A stretch of 64,000 bases of DNA from Paraburkholderia solisilvae (GTDB lineage Bacteria > Pseudomonadota > Gammaproteobacteria > Burkholderiales > Burkholderiaceae): positions 1 through 64,000 of the forward strand of contig NZ_CADIKF010000032.1 in assembly GCF_902859875.1 (NCBI RefSeq), written 5' to 3'. The notes under the pieces are model-generated. The model was given only the letters and a program-made list of their open reading frames with translations, was not told the DNA's origin and made no database searches. Every line of letters starts with the position of its first letter. Position 1 is the stretch's first letter. The position numbers were made by a program, and so were the translations under genes. This document shows, one piece after another, positions 54,442 to 63,659 of the stretch.

Positions 54442-54706
54442 TTCATGGGCTGCTTTATATCCCGCTTCATGGGCCGATTCACAGCCCGATTCACAGCCCG
54501 TTTCACAGCCCGTTTTACAGCCCGTTTTACAGCCCGTTTTACAGCACGCATCCTGCCTTGCTTCACGCCCGGTCTCATAGCCCGCTTGACAAGCCTGCTT
54601 GATAGGCCCGCTTCACGGCCTGCTTCACGGCCCGCTTCACAGCCTGCTTCACGGCCCCTCTCGCATCGGGCCTCACACCGGGCCTCACACCCCGCGTCAA
54701 GCCCGA
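54442..54706. repeat. 12-bp tandem array filling the gap between DUF1415 and a methyltransferase
   Basis: About 22 units of consensus TTCACAGCCCGC run from 22 bases after the DUF1415 stop to the stop of the opposing methyltransferase gene. Several neighbouring units are identical (TTCACAGCCCGT, TTTACAGCCCGT), others diverged or 13 bp long. Because 12 is a multiple of three, the array reads open in several frames on both strands, giving spurious Arg-Phe-Thr-Ala or Arg-Ala-Val-Lys repeat proteins; no start or family supports them. Confidence 0.9.
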
Positions 54707-54709
54707 CTC

Positions 54710-55540
54710 TCAAGCCTCGGCGAAAAACCGCTCGCGCAATTCGTTGAGCCCGAGCGTATCCATCACTTCACGAAGCCGTTCGGCCGGTCGGCGACGCGGC
54801 AGATCCTTGTAGTGCGCGATGATGAGCTCGTTCTTCAACGAGTGTTCCCACCCGACCAGTTCGGTGACGTTCACCTGATACCCATGCGCTTCGAGCTGCA
54901 AACAGCGCAGCACGTTGGTGATCTGGCTGCCGAACTCACGCGTGTGCAGCGGATGGCGCCAGATTTCGGTCAACGCATCGCCAAGCGATTTGCTCTTGTT
55001 CCGCCGCAGTACGCCCGCCACCTCCGCCTGGCAACACGGCACCACGACGACATACTTCGCGCGCTTTTGCAGCGCGAAGCGGATCGCGTCGTCGGTCGCG
55101 GTGTTGCAGGCGTGCAGCGCGGTGACGACGTCGACCGTGGGCGGCAACCGGTCCGACCCGATCGACCCGGCCACCGACAGGTTAAGAAACGACATCCCGC
55201 CAAAGCCGAGCCGCGCCGCCAGTTCCTCGGACCTGGTCACGAGTTCTTCGCGCGTCTCGATGCCATAAATGTGCGAGTTATCGCGCAGATCCTTGAAGAA
55301 CAGGTCGTACAGAATAAAGCCCAGATACGACTTGCCCGCGCCGTGATCGACAAGCGAGACCGCATCTTTCGTTTCTTTTACATCCTTGAGCAGCGGCTCG
55401 ATAAACTGGAACAGGTGATACACCTGCTTCAGCTTGCGGCGGCTATCCTGGTTCATCTGACCGTCTCGCGTCAGGATATGCAGCTCTTTTAACAGCTCGA
55501 CCGACTGGTTCGGCCGCACCTCATAGGTTTTGCTCGACAT
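54710..55540 (-). CDS. SAM-dependent methyltransferase (METTL25-like, Methyltransf_32)
   Basis: A 276-residue protein with a class I methyltransferase core: motif I-like LVDHGAGKSYLGFILYD and motif II/III region HIYGIETREELVTRSEEL. The C-terminal half has VVVVPCCQAEVAG, a cysteine pair typical of the family that includes eukaryotic METTL25. Substrate unknown; candidates are rRNA or protein. The ATG at 55540 is chosen over a weak TTG 30 bases upstream. It ends right at a tandem array. Confidence 0.85.
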   Translation of the reverse strand: MSSKTYEVRPNQSVELLKELHILTRDGQMNQDSRRKLKQVYHLFQFIEPLLKDVKETKDAVSLVDHGAGKSYLGFILYDLFFKDLRDNSHIYGIETREELVTRSEELAARLGFGGMSFLNLSVAGSIGSDRLPPTVDVVTALHACNTATDDAIRFALQKRAKYVVVVPCCQAEVAGVLRRNKSKSLGDALTEIWRHPLHTREFGSQITNVLRCLQLEAHGYQVNVTELVGWEHSLKNELIIAHYKDLPRRRPAERLREVMDTLGLNELRERFFAEA

Positions 55541-55954
55541 CGAAGTGGCGTGCCACCCTTTGCATGACAAACGTGCGTCAGGTGACGGAAAAAGGGAGAA
55601 GTTGCTGTCAGTTTACCGAAAAGCGCGGACGGCTCCGATCGGCGACGCGCGAAAAACGGTGCGCGAACATCAGACAGGAACACTTTATGCAGCGCTGGAC
55701 CCCATCACAGGCGCCGTATGAACCGCGTACCGCGAGCTGCGCAGCGCCTCTGCGATAAGCGCGAGGCCCATTGCGCGAATAACAACGAACACCGTCGCCG
55801 CTGAAACGATGCGGTGAACCGGTGACCAAGGGGGAAGTCGTACCCGTTACGTGACATGCGTTCGCACGCAAGCGACGACGGGGACGAACGTAACCTAACC
55901 TGAAGCGTGCCGCGACGGTGCACACGAAGCGCGCTCAGACCTGATGAGGCGGCA
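55541..55954. other. Intergenic region, methyltransferase / hypothetical gene
   Basis: No gene, RNA or strong hairpin is recognised. It likely contains the divergent promoters of the two flanking genes. Confidence 0.45.
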
Positions 55955-56275
55955 ATGGATACGACACCCAATGGAAACGCCGAGCAGAAGTTCCAGGAAC
56001 TGCTCGCCAAGCTGACGACAACCCCGGAATGGACCGAGAAACAGCAACTCGAACTGGAAATGGCGCGCGACATCTCCGTCGAAATGTTGCGCATGGCTGA
56101 GGTCATGCGCGACGGCAGCGTCGACCTCGAGACTGTGCTGATCCTGCTCAAATACGCGAAAGTACTCGACTTCGTGATGACGACGCTCGCCTCGCGGCGC
56201 GACATCAAACCACAAACGCTGCGCGTCATCTTCAAGCTCGCGGGGCTGAAGGTCGACGAGGCGTATCCCGGCTGA
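55955..56275 (+). CDS. Conserved-looking hypothetical helical protein
   Basis: A 106-residue protein not recognised by family. It is mostly amphipathic helix and charged: EQKFQELLAKLTTTPEWTEKQQLELEMARDIS and RDGSVDLETVLILLKYAKVLDFVMTTLASRRDI. No signal or membrane segment is present. The ATG at 55955 gives MDTTPNGNAEQ; in-frame codons upstream lack a ribosome binding site. Codon usage matches neighbouring genes, so it is likely real. Function unknown. Confidence 0.7.
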   Translation: MDTTPNGNAEQKFQELLAKLTTTPEWTEKQQLELEMARDISVEMLRMAEVMRDGSVDLETVLILLKYAKVLDFVMTTLASRRDIKPQTLRVIFKLAGLKVDEAYPG

Positions 56276-56681
56276 AAGGCGCGCAGGCGGTTCGCTGCGC
56301 ATCCGGTTTGGCGCCTGCGCCACTGCGTCTATTGAAGTGGATCTGCGCGGACGGCACCGGAAACGATCCCGCGCCGCAGCACGCGGCGCCCTGGATATCG
56401 GAACCATCCCCAAGCAGGATCAGTAAGCATGATCGATGCGGCGCGTCCGGGAATGCCGCACGACAGCGCGCGTCGTCGCCCACCTGATGCCGTCACGCTT
56501 TCCGTGTTCGCGGCGCCCGCGTCGCCCGTCTCGCCATCGGCTCTCGAAGCGGCCTCTCGAACCGCCGCCGTCAATCGGCTATTCTGTGACGATTGAAGAA
56601 CAAGAAACACGTGTTGCGCATCGCTGAAGCCAGCACAAGAGACGCTCCCCATTCGACGCTCATCCATTCGAGGCCCACCCC
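56276..56681. other. Intergenic region before the UxaA-type dehydratase
   Basis: No gene is supported. The run CCATTCGAGGCCCACCCC just upstream of 56682 gives no strong ribosome binding site. Open frames on the minus strand here are shadows. Confidence 0.4.
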
Positions 56682-58229
56682 ATGCCGACCGAATCCGCCG
56701 TTGCTCATCCCGTCATCCGTCTTCATCCGAACGATGATGTGATCATCGCGACCCGCCAGCTGGTGCCCGGCACGCGCATCGATGCGGAGGATCTCGTCGT
56801 CGTTGGATTGATTCCGCCGGGTCACAAGGTTGCGACACGTGCAATCGCGAAGGGCGAACCGGTCAAGCGCTATAACCAGACCATCGGCGTCGCGCGCGAC
56901 GCCATCGCACGCGGCCAGCATGTGCACGTGCACAATCTCAGCATGGCCGAGTTCGCGCGCGAACATGAATTCGGCGTCGATGTGCACGACACCGGCTACG
57001 TGAGCGAACCCGCGCACTTCATGGGTATCCGGCGCGCGGACGGCCGCGTCGCAACGCGCAACTTTATCGGCGTGCTGACCAGCGTCAACTGCTCGGCGAC
57101 GGTCGCGCGCGCGATCGCCGACTACTTTCGCCGCGACGTGAATCCGCAGGCGCTCGCCGACTATCCGAACGTCGACGGTGTGATCGCGCTCACGCATGGC
57201 CTCGGCTGCGGAATCGACACGCTCGGCGAAGGGATGAAGATCCTGCGCCGCACGCTCGCCGGCTACGCCGTGCATCCGAACTTCGCATCGGTGCTCTTCG
57301 TCGGATTGGGCTGCGAGGCGAATCAGATCGGCGGCGTGCTCGAGTCCCGCGGCCTGAAAGACGATCCGTTGAAACTGCGCAGCTTCACGATCCAGGACAG
57401 CGGCGGCACGCGCAAGACGATCGAACGCGGCATTGCGATGGTGCGCGAGATGCTGGCCGACGCGAACCGCGCGACGCGCGAGCCGGTGCCCGCGTCCTCG
57501 CTGAACGTCGGCTTGCAATGCGGCGGGTCCGACGGCTATTCCGGTATTTCGGCCAACCCGGCGCTGGGCGCTGCGGTCGACCGGCTGGTGCGGCATGGCG
57601 GCACGGCGATCCTGTCGGAGACGCCGGAGGTCTACGGCGCCGAGCATCTGCTGACGCGCCGCGCGGTGAGCCGCGAGGTCGGCGAAAAGCTGCTCGCGCG
57701 CATCGCGTGGTGGCAGGACTATTGCGCGCGCAATCATGCGGCGCTCGACAACAACCCGTCGGCCGGCAACAAGGTCGGCGGCCTCACGACCATCCTCGAG
57801 AAATCGCTCGGCGCGGTCGCCAAGGGCGGCACGACCAACCTCGTCGACGTCTACGAGTACGCGCAGCCGATCACCGCGAAAGGCTTCGTGTTCATGGACT
57901 CGCCGGGCTACGACCCGATGTCCGCGACCGGCCAGGTCGCGTCGGGCGCGAACCTGATCTGCTTCACGACCGGTCGCGGTTCGGCATACGGCTGCGCGCC
58001 GTCGCCATCACTGAAGCTCGCAACCAACACTGCGTTGTGGGAGCGCCAGCAGGACGACATGGACATCAACTGCGGCGGCGTGATCGACGGCACAGCGTCG
58101 ATCGATCAACTCGGCGAAGCGATCTTCCGGATGATGCTCGACTGCGCATCCGGCACGCGCTCGAAAAGCGAACTGCACGGCTACGGACAAAACGAATTCG
58201 TGCCGTGGCAGGTGGGCGTCGTGACCTGA
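56682..58229 (+). CDS. UxaA family altronate/galactarate-type dehydratase
   Basis: A 515-residue lyase of the UxaA/GarD family. The N-terminal SAF-like domain (VIRLHPNDDVIIATRQLVPGTRI...) is followed by a catalytic domain with HGLGCGIDTLGEGMKILRRTLAGYAVHPNF, VGLGCEANQ, SLNVGLQCGGSDGYSGI and EKSLGAVAKGGTTN, the iron-binding Cys/His-containing signatures. It dehydrates a sugar acid, probably altronate or galactarate; the family name cannot fix the substrate. No sugar-acid neighbours are visible, so it stands alone. Confidence 0.93.
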   Translation: MPTESAVAHPVIRLHPNDDVIIATRQLVPGTRIDAEDLVVVGLIPPGHKVATRAIAKGEPVKRYNQTIGVARDAIARGQHVHVHNLSMAEFAREHEFGVDVHDTGYVSEPAHFMGIRRADGRVATRNFIGVLTSVNCSATVARAIADYFRRDVNPQALADYPNVDGVIALTHGLGCGIDTLGEGMKILRRTLAGYAVHPNFASVLFVGLGCEANQIGGVLESRGLKDDPLKLRSFTIQDSGGTRKTIERGIAMVREMLADANRATREPVPASSLNVGLQCGGSDGYSGISANPALGAAVDRLVRHGGTAILSETPEVYGAEHLLTRRAVSREVGEKLLARIAWWQDYCARNHAALDNNPSAGNKVGGLTTILEKSLGAVAKGGTTNLVDVYEYAQPITAKGFVFMDSPGYDPMSATGQVASGANLICFTTGRGSAYGCAPSPSLKLATNTALWERQQDDMDINCGGVIDGTASIDQLGEAIFRMMLDCASGTRSKSELHGYGQNEFVPWQVGVVT

Positions 58230-58307
58230 CGCCGTCACGCGCGGTGTGCACGCGGTGTGCACGCCGCGCGTGACGTGCGTGGCGTGCTTAATGGCGCCCG
58301 CCGCGGC

Positions 58308-58520
58308 TCACGCGCCGCGCGCCCTGTCGAGCGGCGGCGTACCGGCATGAAACATCGTCTGCAACTGCGTGCGCAGTTCGGGCGAGTCCGTATGCTGGTG
58401 CACCGCGATCGCGTGCTGCACCGCGGCTTCGAGTAGCTCGCTTTCCGAATCGGCGCTCAGCGCGACCGAACACGCGACGTCGCTCGGACATTCGCGGCAA
58501 TCGATATATACGCGGCTCAT
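58308..58520 (-). CDS. DUF1059 small protein
   Basis: A 70-residue protein of DUF1059 type. It begins MSRVYIDCRECPSDVACSVALSADSESELLEAAVQHAIAVHQHTD: a Cys-x2-Cys-x5-Cys pattern followed by the conserved ExELLxxAxxHAxxxH segment. The GAGGAG box eight bases before the ATG at 58520 supports the start. Function is unknown; the Cys set suggests metal binding. It is divergent from the flavoprotein gene. Confidence 0.85.
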   Translation of the reverse strand: MSRVYIDCRECPSDVACSVALSADSESELLEAAVQHAIAVHQHTDSPELRTQLQTMFHAGTPPLDRARGA

Positions 58521-58917
58521 GGCAGTACTCCTCACATCGACGGATGCGCACGCGATGCGTGCCCGTGCGCGGGGACAAACGAGTGTCTGGATCCGGCTGG
58601 CTCGATCGGCGACGGGACGTGGCGTGCGCGGGAACATGACGCGAAATGCGTCTGACGGGGAACGCTCAAAAAGTATAGGTCGCGACGCGACGAACCACGC
58701 GATGCGCGCGGAAAGAGGCGACGAATGGCTTCGAAAGGCGAACGTTGCACAATACGACCGTCCTGCCGATACTTGGGCCGTCTCGCTGGCCTATGGGAAA
58801 ATGCGCACGCCGGCTGCGCGAACGCGGAACATGCGAACGCAGTCTCGCGGCGGCTGCGCCCGCCGTCGCGTTTTCGGCGCATCGGCTCCATCTCCTTTTC
58901 TCGATCGTTTGCCACGC
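58521..58917. other. Divergent intergenic region, DUF1059 / flavoprotein
   Basis: No gene or RNA is recognised. An open frame runs through it into the flavoprotein, but the N-terminal part is Arg-rich and unlike any FAD protein. Promoters for both genes are presumed here. Confidence 0.4.
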
Positions 58918-60180
58918 ATGTCGAATTTGTACGACCGTCATAGCGTCGCCGTGATCGGCGGCGGCCCCGCCGGACTGATGGCCGCCGAAGCGCTGGTCCA
59001 GCACGGCGTGCAAGTGGATGTCTATGATGCGATGCCTTCGGTCGGCCGCAAGTTTCTGATGGCCGGCAAGGGCGGCATGAACATCACGCATTCGGAGCCG
59101 CTCGACCGCTTCGTCGCGCGATACGGCAAGCGCAGCGCGCAGATCGCGCCACTCGTCGACCGCTTCGGCCCCGACGCCTTGCGCGCCTGGGCAAGCGCGC
59201 TCGGCGTGGATACGTTCGTCGGCAGTTCGGGACGCGTGTTCCCGACCGACATGAAGGCCGCGCCGCTGTTGCGCGCATGGTTGCATCGCCTGCGCGAATC
59301 GGGCGTGCGCTTTCACATGCGTCACAAGTGGGTCGGCTGGGACGCGGCGGGCGACCGCGCGCGACATGCGTTGCGTCTGTCCACGCCGGCCGGCGTTCAG
59401 GTGCTGCACGCCGACGCGGTCATCCTCGCGCTCGGCGGCGGCAGCTGGCCGCGGCTGGGCTCCGACGCATCCTGGGTGCCGCTGCTGACCGGGCGCGACG
59501 TACCGGTCGCACCGCTCGTCGCATCGAACTGCGGCTTCGATGCGGACTGGAGCGAAGCTTTTCGTGAGCGCTTTGCCGGCCAACCGGTGAAGGCCGTCGC
59601 GATCACGGTGAACGATGGCGACAATCAGGTCCAGCATCGTCAGGGCGAGTTCGTGATCACGACGACGGGCATCGAAGGCGGCCTTGTCTACGCGCTGTCC
59701 GCCGCGATTCGCGAGCGCATGCAGGCGGACGGCGCGGCCGTCATCCGGCTCGATCTGGCGCCGGGGCTCTCCACGCAGCGCGTGATCGACGAAGTGGTGC
59801 GGCCGCGCGGCTCGCGCTCGATGTCGAGCCATCTGCAAAGCCGCATCGGCATCGCCGGCGTGAAGCTCGGCTTGCTGCACGAGTGCCTGTCGAAGAAAGA
59901 CTACTTCGATATCGAACGCGTCGCGTATGCGATCAAGGCGCTGCCGCTGCGGCTCGTGCGCGCGCGGCCGATCGAAGAGGCGATCAGCAGCGCGGGCGGC
60001 GTGCCGTTCGAGGCGCTCAATGCGCAGCTGATGCTGCGCGAGCTGCCCGGTGTGTTCTGCGCGGGCGAGATGCTCGACTGGGATGCGCCGACCGGCGGCT
60101 ATCTGCTGACCGGATGCTTCGCGAGCGGCCTTGCCGCGGGCCTTGGCGCGTTGAACTATCTGGCGAGTATCGGGCGCTGA
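58918..60180 (+). CDS. HI0933/TIGR03862-type FAD-dependent flavoprotein
   Basis: A 420-residue NAD(P)/FAD-dependent oxidoreductase. The N-terminal FAD loop is SVAVIGGGPAGLMAAEALVQHGV, the conserved GRKFLMAGKGGMNITHSEP is the family signature, and the C terminus has PGVFCAGEMLDWDAPTGGYLLTGCFASGLAAG. Members are related to YhiN and BaiN, with unknown substrate. The ATG at 58918 places the FAD loop at residues 9-31 as expected; a longer reading is unsupported. A repeat array follows within six bases of the stop. Confidence 0.92.
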   Translation: MSNLYDRHSVAVIGGGPAGLMAAEALVQHGVQVDVYDAMPSVGRKFLMAGKGGMNITHSEPLDRFVARYGKRSAQIAPLVDRFGPDALRAWASALGVDTFVGSSGRVFPTDMKAAPLLRAWLHRLRESGVRFHMRHKWVGWDAAGDRARHALRLSTPAGVQVLHADAVILALGGGSWPRLGSDASWVPLLTGRDVPVAPLVASNCGFDADWSEAFRERFAGQPVKAVAITVNDGDNQVQHRQGEFVITTTGIEGGLVYALSAAIRERMQADGAAVIRLDLAPGLSTQRVIDEVVRPRGSRSMSSHLQSRIGIAGVKLGLLHECLSKKDYFDIERVAYAIKALPLRLVRARPIEEAISSAGGVPFEALNAQLMLRELPGVFCAGEMLDWDAPTGGYLLTGCFASGLAAGLGALNYLASIGR

Positions 60181-60185
60181 GGTGG

Positions 60186-60296
60186 GCGGTTGCTGTGTGT
60201 TAGCCGGGCGGTTGGCGCGCGTGGGTCGTGAGGTTGCTGTGCGGTTGCCGTGCGGTTGCCTGGCCGGTCGCCGTGCGGTTGCCGGGCGTTTGCTGG
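60186..60296. repeat. Degenerate 11-bp tandem array after the flavoprotein gene
   Basis: Ten units of the form GCGGTTGCCGT run in register (one is 12 bp), for example GCGGTTGCTGT, GAGGTTGCTGT, GCGGTTGCCGT, GCGGTTGCCTG and GCGGTTGCCGG. It starts five bases after the flavoprotein stop. The GTGCGGTTGCC core resembles the units after trpC and the DUF748-like gene. Confidence 0.85.
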
Positions 60297-60470
60297 AGCG
60301 CGGTCGCCGAACGTCCGGCGGGCCGCTCAGCGCGTTGCCTAGCGCGCTTGCGGCGCATTACCCGGTGCCGTTCCTGACACGCATCCCCGATGCGCCTTCT
60401 GGCCGCGCTTTTCGGCGCCGTTTCCGGTTGCCGCTTTTGGCGCATTCCCCCGCGCGCCTTCGACGCGTTT

Positions 60471-61613
60471 TCAGCGCGTCTTCAACCGCCACAACGACGT
60501 CACTTCGGCGGCACGCGCCGCATGCAGCGGATCGGAGGGATCGGACGCCTTCGGATGGCGCGGCCGGATATCTTCGCGCCCCGCCACCGCGAGCCCCGCG
60601 CGATCGATTGCGGCAAGCAGATCGTCGCGCGTGCGCAGGCCGAGATGCTCCGCGAAGTCGGACAGAATCAACCAGCCTTCGCCGCCCGGCTCGAGATGTT
60701 CGGCAAGACCGTTGAGAAAGCCGAGCAGCATGCGGCTCTCGTGATCGTAAATCGCGTGCTCGATCGGTGACGCGGGCCGCGCCGGCAACCACGGCGGATT
60801 GCACACGACGAGCGACGCGCGGCCGGGAGGAAACAGATCCGCATGGACGATCTCCACGCGATCCGCGTAGCCGAGACGCGCGAGATTCTCCTGCGCGCAC
60901 GCGAGCGCGCGTGGATCCTGTTCGGTCGCGATGATGCTTCTGACGCCCCGTTTCGCGAGGACCGCGGACAGCACCCCGGTGCCGGCGCCGATATCGAACG
61001 CGCGCTGCAGCGACGGCAACGGCGTACGCGCGACCAGATCGATATATTCGCCGCGCACCGGTGAAAACACGCCGTAGTGCGGGTGAATGCGCTCTCCGAG
61101 CGCAGGAATCTCGACACCCTTCTTGCGCCACTCGTGCGCGCCGATCAGCCCGAGCAGCTCGCGCAATGAAACAGCCGATGCGTGCGCCGCCGGCGCACCG
61201 TAGACCTCGGTGCACGCGTCACGCACGTCGGGTGCGCGACGCAGCGGGATGGTGTAGTCCGCGTCGAGCGGAATCAGCAGCATGCCGAGCGTGCGCGCCC
61301 GTTGCGATTGCGCTTGCCGGTGCTGGTTGAACGCATCGAGCGGCGAGGTCGCCCGCTTCGGCGGCTTGCGCTCGAGCCGGCGGGTCATCGCCTGCAGCAA
61401 CTGGCGCGCGTTCTGGAAGTCGCCGTGCCACAGCAACGCGGTGCCCTCGCACGCGAGGCGGTAGGCGGAATCGGCCGTGGTGCGGTCGTCCGCGAGGACC
61501 ACACGCTTCGGTGGCGGCACGCCCGCCTCGGAACGCCAGCGGACCGATTGCGGGCCGTCGGCGGCGGGCCAGGTGAGAGTGGGAAACGCGGGAGGGTCGG
61601 CGAATGGGGTCAT
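60471..61613 (-). CDS. Class I SAM-dependent methyltransferase (MTS-like, NPPW)
   Basis: A 380-residue methyltransferase with a SAM site FDIGAGTGVLSAVLAKRGV, motif EQDPRALACAQENLARLGY, and a catalytic VVCNPPWLPA typical of N- or C-directed MTS-type methyltransferases (RsmC/RlmG/PrmC-like). An N-terminal domain (about 1-180) contains a conserved-looking RTLGMLLIPLDADYTIPLRRAPDVR segment. The target could be rRNA or protein; not determined. The ATG at 61613 is the natural start. Confidence 0.88.
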   Translation of the reverse strand: MTPFADPPAFPTLTWPAADGPQSVRWRSEAGVPPPKRVVLADDRTTADSAYRLACEGTALLWHGDFQNARQLLQAMTRRLERKPPKRATSPLDAFNQHRQAQSQRARTLGMLLIPLDADYTIPLRRAPDVRDACTEVYGAPAAHASAVSLRELLGLIGAHEWRKKGVEIPALGERIHPHYGVFSPVRGEYIDLVARTPLPSLQRAFDIGAGTGVLSAVLAKRGVRSIIATEQDPRALACAQENLARLGYADRVEIVHADLFPPGRASLVVCNPPWLPARPASPIEHAIYDHESRMLLGFLNGLAEHLEPGGEGWLILSDFAEHLGLRTRDDLLAAIDRAGLAVAGREDIRPRHPKASDPSDPLHAARAAEVTSLWRLKTR

Positions 61614-62027
61614 GGTGGGTCGAGATCAACGCAACGCATTATGCAGCAACGCGCCCCGCGCAACGGTCGCCGCACCATGGCGTCAGCGACCGAAACAGCG
61701 ATGCCTTATTCAGCAGCCGGTTTTGCCAGAAACTTTTCAAAAGTATTTCGAAACCTTTTTGTAAATATAAGGGCAATATTTTGCGAAATTCAACGACAGC
61801 CATGAATATGGAATTTCACATTAATATCAAAGACTTAATTAATATGAATTAACATCACTCACTGAGAAGAGGCCAAATTCCGCCTTTATTCTCCGGAAAT
61901 GCATTCGCTTACCGTACGTAGCATGCTTTGCCATTACCACTTATCCGGACGGCCTTCGCTCGTCGCCCAGCCGTGAAGCACACGTCGGACTGAGCAGACA
62001 CAGCGCGAACGGCGCGCCCCACACATC
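61614..62027. other. AT-rich intergenic region before the sulfotransferase-like gene
   Basis: Between about 61730 and 61870 the sequence is strongly AT-rich (TTTTTGTAAATATAAG, CAATATTTTGCG, CATTAATATCAAAG, TTAATTAATATGAATTAAC), unlike the core genes around it. It likely contains a promoter for the next gene. No small gene is supported. Confidence 0.55.
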
Positions 62028-63386
62028 GTGCTTCCACCCACCTTACCCGTTCAAAAGCCCAAACTCATCATCCATATCGGCGCCGGCAAATGCGGCAGCT
62101 CGGCCATTCAAACCTACCTCGGCGCCAACGCCGCCGCGCTCAGGGCGCAAGGCGTGCTGGTTCCCGGCATGGCTCTGACCATGGACTCCCCGATCGCCGG
62201 CCAGCAGATCGACTTCTTCGTGAGACTGATGCGCAACCCGCAGTCGCTGCATATCCGTCACGCGCCTGCCAAGGCGCGCCCCGAGGCGGCGCAGATGGTG
62301 CGGGAACGGCTGGCCGCCCTCAAGACGGAAATGGCCAGCAGCCAACTGCACACGTTGATCATCAGCGCGGAAAACCTTTCAAACGAGCATGCGTACGCGC
62401 GCCTGCTCGCGCCGGAACAGGCGCACTTCGATGTACATATCGTTGCCTACATTCGACGTCAGGACGCGTACCTGTCGTCGTCATGGGGGCAGTGGTACGT
62501 CAAAGCGTATGAAAGCATCGACCACTACCTCGGTGCCCGCATGCCGATCGATGCCGACTGGCATGCGGCGCTCGCCGGCTGGACGCAGGAGTTCGGCGCA
62601 GACCGCGTGCGCGTGCGCCTGTTCGATCGGCAGCGTCTGCACAACGGCGACGTGGTCGACGATTTCATCCAGCTCGTCAATCTGCCCGTCGATGCGAGCC
62701 ATCAGAAGGTCGGCGCGATCAATGAAAGCAACGACGAGCGCATGATTTCGCTCGCCAGCCGCATCCGTGAAGTGTTCACGTCGGTGCACGACACCTCGCC
62801 CTACGACATTCTGAACGACGTGCTCGCGCAGAGCGACCACCGGCCGCAAAAATCGAAGCCTTATCTGTTCGATCTCGAAACACGGCGCAGGATCATGGAC
62901 ACCTACGCCGCGAGCAATGAAAAAATAAAGCGCACATTCTTCCCGGACATGCCAGACGACACGCCGCTCTTCGCGCCGCCGGCCGAAGACGACGTGCTCA
63001 ATCTGAGTCCCCTTGAAAAACTCGACCGGGACGTGTCGATGCTGACGAAGATCGTCTTCGCGCTGGCAAAGAAATCCGTTCAGGAGGGCGCGCAAAAGGT
63101 CGCTGTCGATACGGATGCGGCCGCGCAGGTTCACCGGAACCCGGACACCACCCGAACCTTGGCGTCGGTCGCCGTTCCGAAGTCCAAGGTGCTCATCAGC
63201 GCGCTCGGCAGCCCGTGGTATCTCGAACAGAACCCGGACGTCAGCAGGGCCGGCGTCGACCCGTATTTGCATTGGCGCGACTTCGGCGCAACGGAGGGTC
63301 GCTTGCCGGCTCCGGACATCGCGCAACTGATGATCGAATTGCTGGCGGAACGAAACGCGGTCTCGCAGAACGGACGGGTGAACTGA
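62028..63386 (+). CDS. Sulfotransferase-like P-loop protein with C-terminal NPDV module
   Basis: A 452-residue protein beginning PKLIIHIGAGKCGSSAIQTYLG, a PAPS-binding 5'-phosphosulfate loop of the sulfotransferase superfamily (HxGxxKxGSS). A second PAPS-type Ser region reads LIISAENLSNEH. The C terminus has SPWYLEQNPDVSRAGVDPYLHWRDFGATEGRLP, a short module known from cell-surface glycan proteins and glycosyltransferases. It probably modifies a surface saccharide. The start is GTG at 62028, without a good ribosome binding site, so it is uncertain. It lies alone beside tRNA-Thr after an AT-rich leader and may be acquired. Confidence 0.72.
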   Translation: MLPPTLPVQKPKLIIHIGAGKCGSSAIQTYLGANAAALRAQGVLVPGMALTMDSPIAGQQIDFFVRLMRNPQSLHIRHAPAKARPEAAQMVRERLAALKTEMASSQLHTLIISAENLSNEHAYARLLAPEQAHFDVHIVAYIRRQDAYLSSSWGQWYVKAYESIDHYLGARMPIDADWHAALAGWTQEFGADRVRVRLFDRQRLHNGDVVDDFIQLVNLPVDASHQKVGAINESNDERMISLASRIREVFTSVHDTSPYDILNDVLAQSDHRPQKSKPYLFDLETRRRIMDTYAASNEKIKRTFFPDMPDDTPLFAPPAEDDVLNLSPLEKLDRDVSMLTKIVFALAKKSVQEGAQKVAVDTDAAAQVHRNPDTTRTLASVAVPKSKVLISALGSPWYLEQNPDVSRAGVDPYLHWRDFGATEGRLPAPDIAQLMIELLAERNAVSQNGRVN

Positions 63387-63521
63387 TTGGGGGTGCTGCC
63401 GCCGGGCGTGCCGGATTGACGGTCGGCTTCCTTCGACTGAGCGGGTTGCGGCACGCGGCGTTTGCGCGGGTCGCAACCACGCACCCGGAAGCGCACACAG
63501 AAGACACCCGCAAAAAACGCA

Positions 63522-63554
63522 AAAGGGTTACAGGAGCAATACCTGTAACCCTTT
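63522..63554. terminator. Bidirectional terminator between the sulfotransferase-like gene and tRNA-Thr
   Basis: AAAGGGTTACAGG (63522-63534) pairs perfectly with CCTGTAACCCTTT (63542-63554) over a seven-base loop. GGTTTTTG follows on the plus strand, and TGCGTTTTTTGC on the minus strand. Confidence 0.85.
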
Positions 63555-63564
63555 GGTTTTTGTT

Positions 63565-63640
<76 letters not shown>

Positions 63641-63659
63641 GTGAGTCCGCGATTCTACT

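Noticed and set aside
54348..54713. Possible Arg-Ala-Val-Lys repeat protein in the 12-bp array
   Set aside because: Several frames on both strands stay open because the unit is a multiple of three; there is no supporting start or family.
58369..58917. 183-residue N-terminal extension of the HI0933-type flavoprotein
   Set aside because: The FAD-binding loop of this family starts near the N terminus; the extension overlaps the DUF1059 gene antisense and is Arg-rich.
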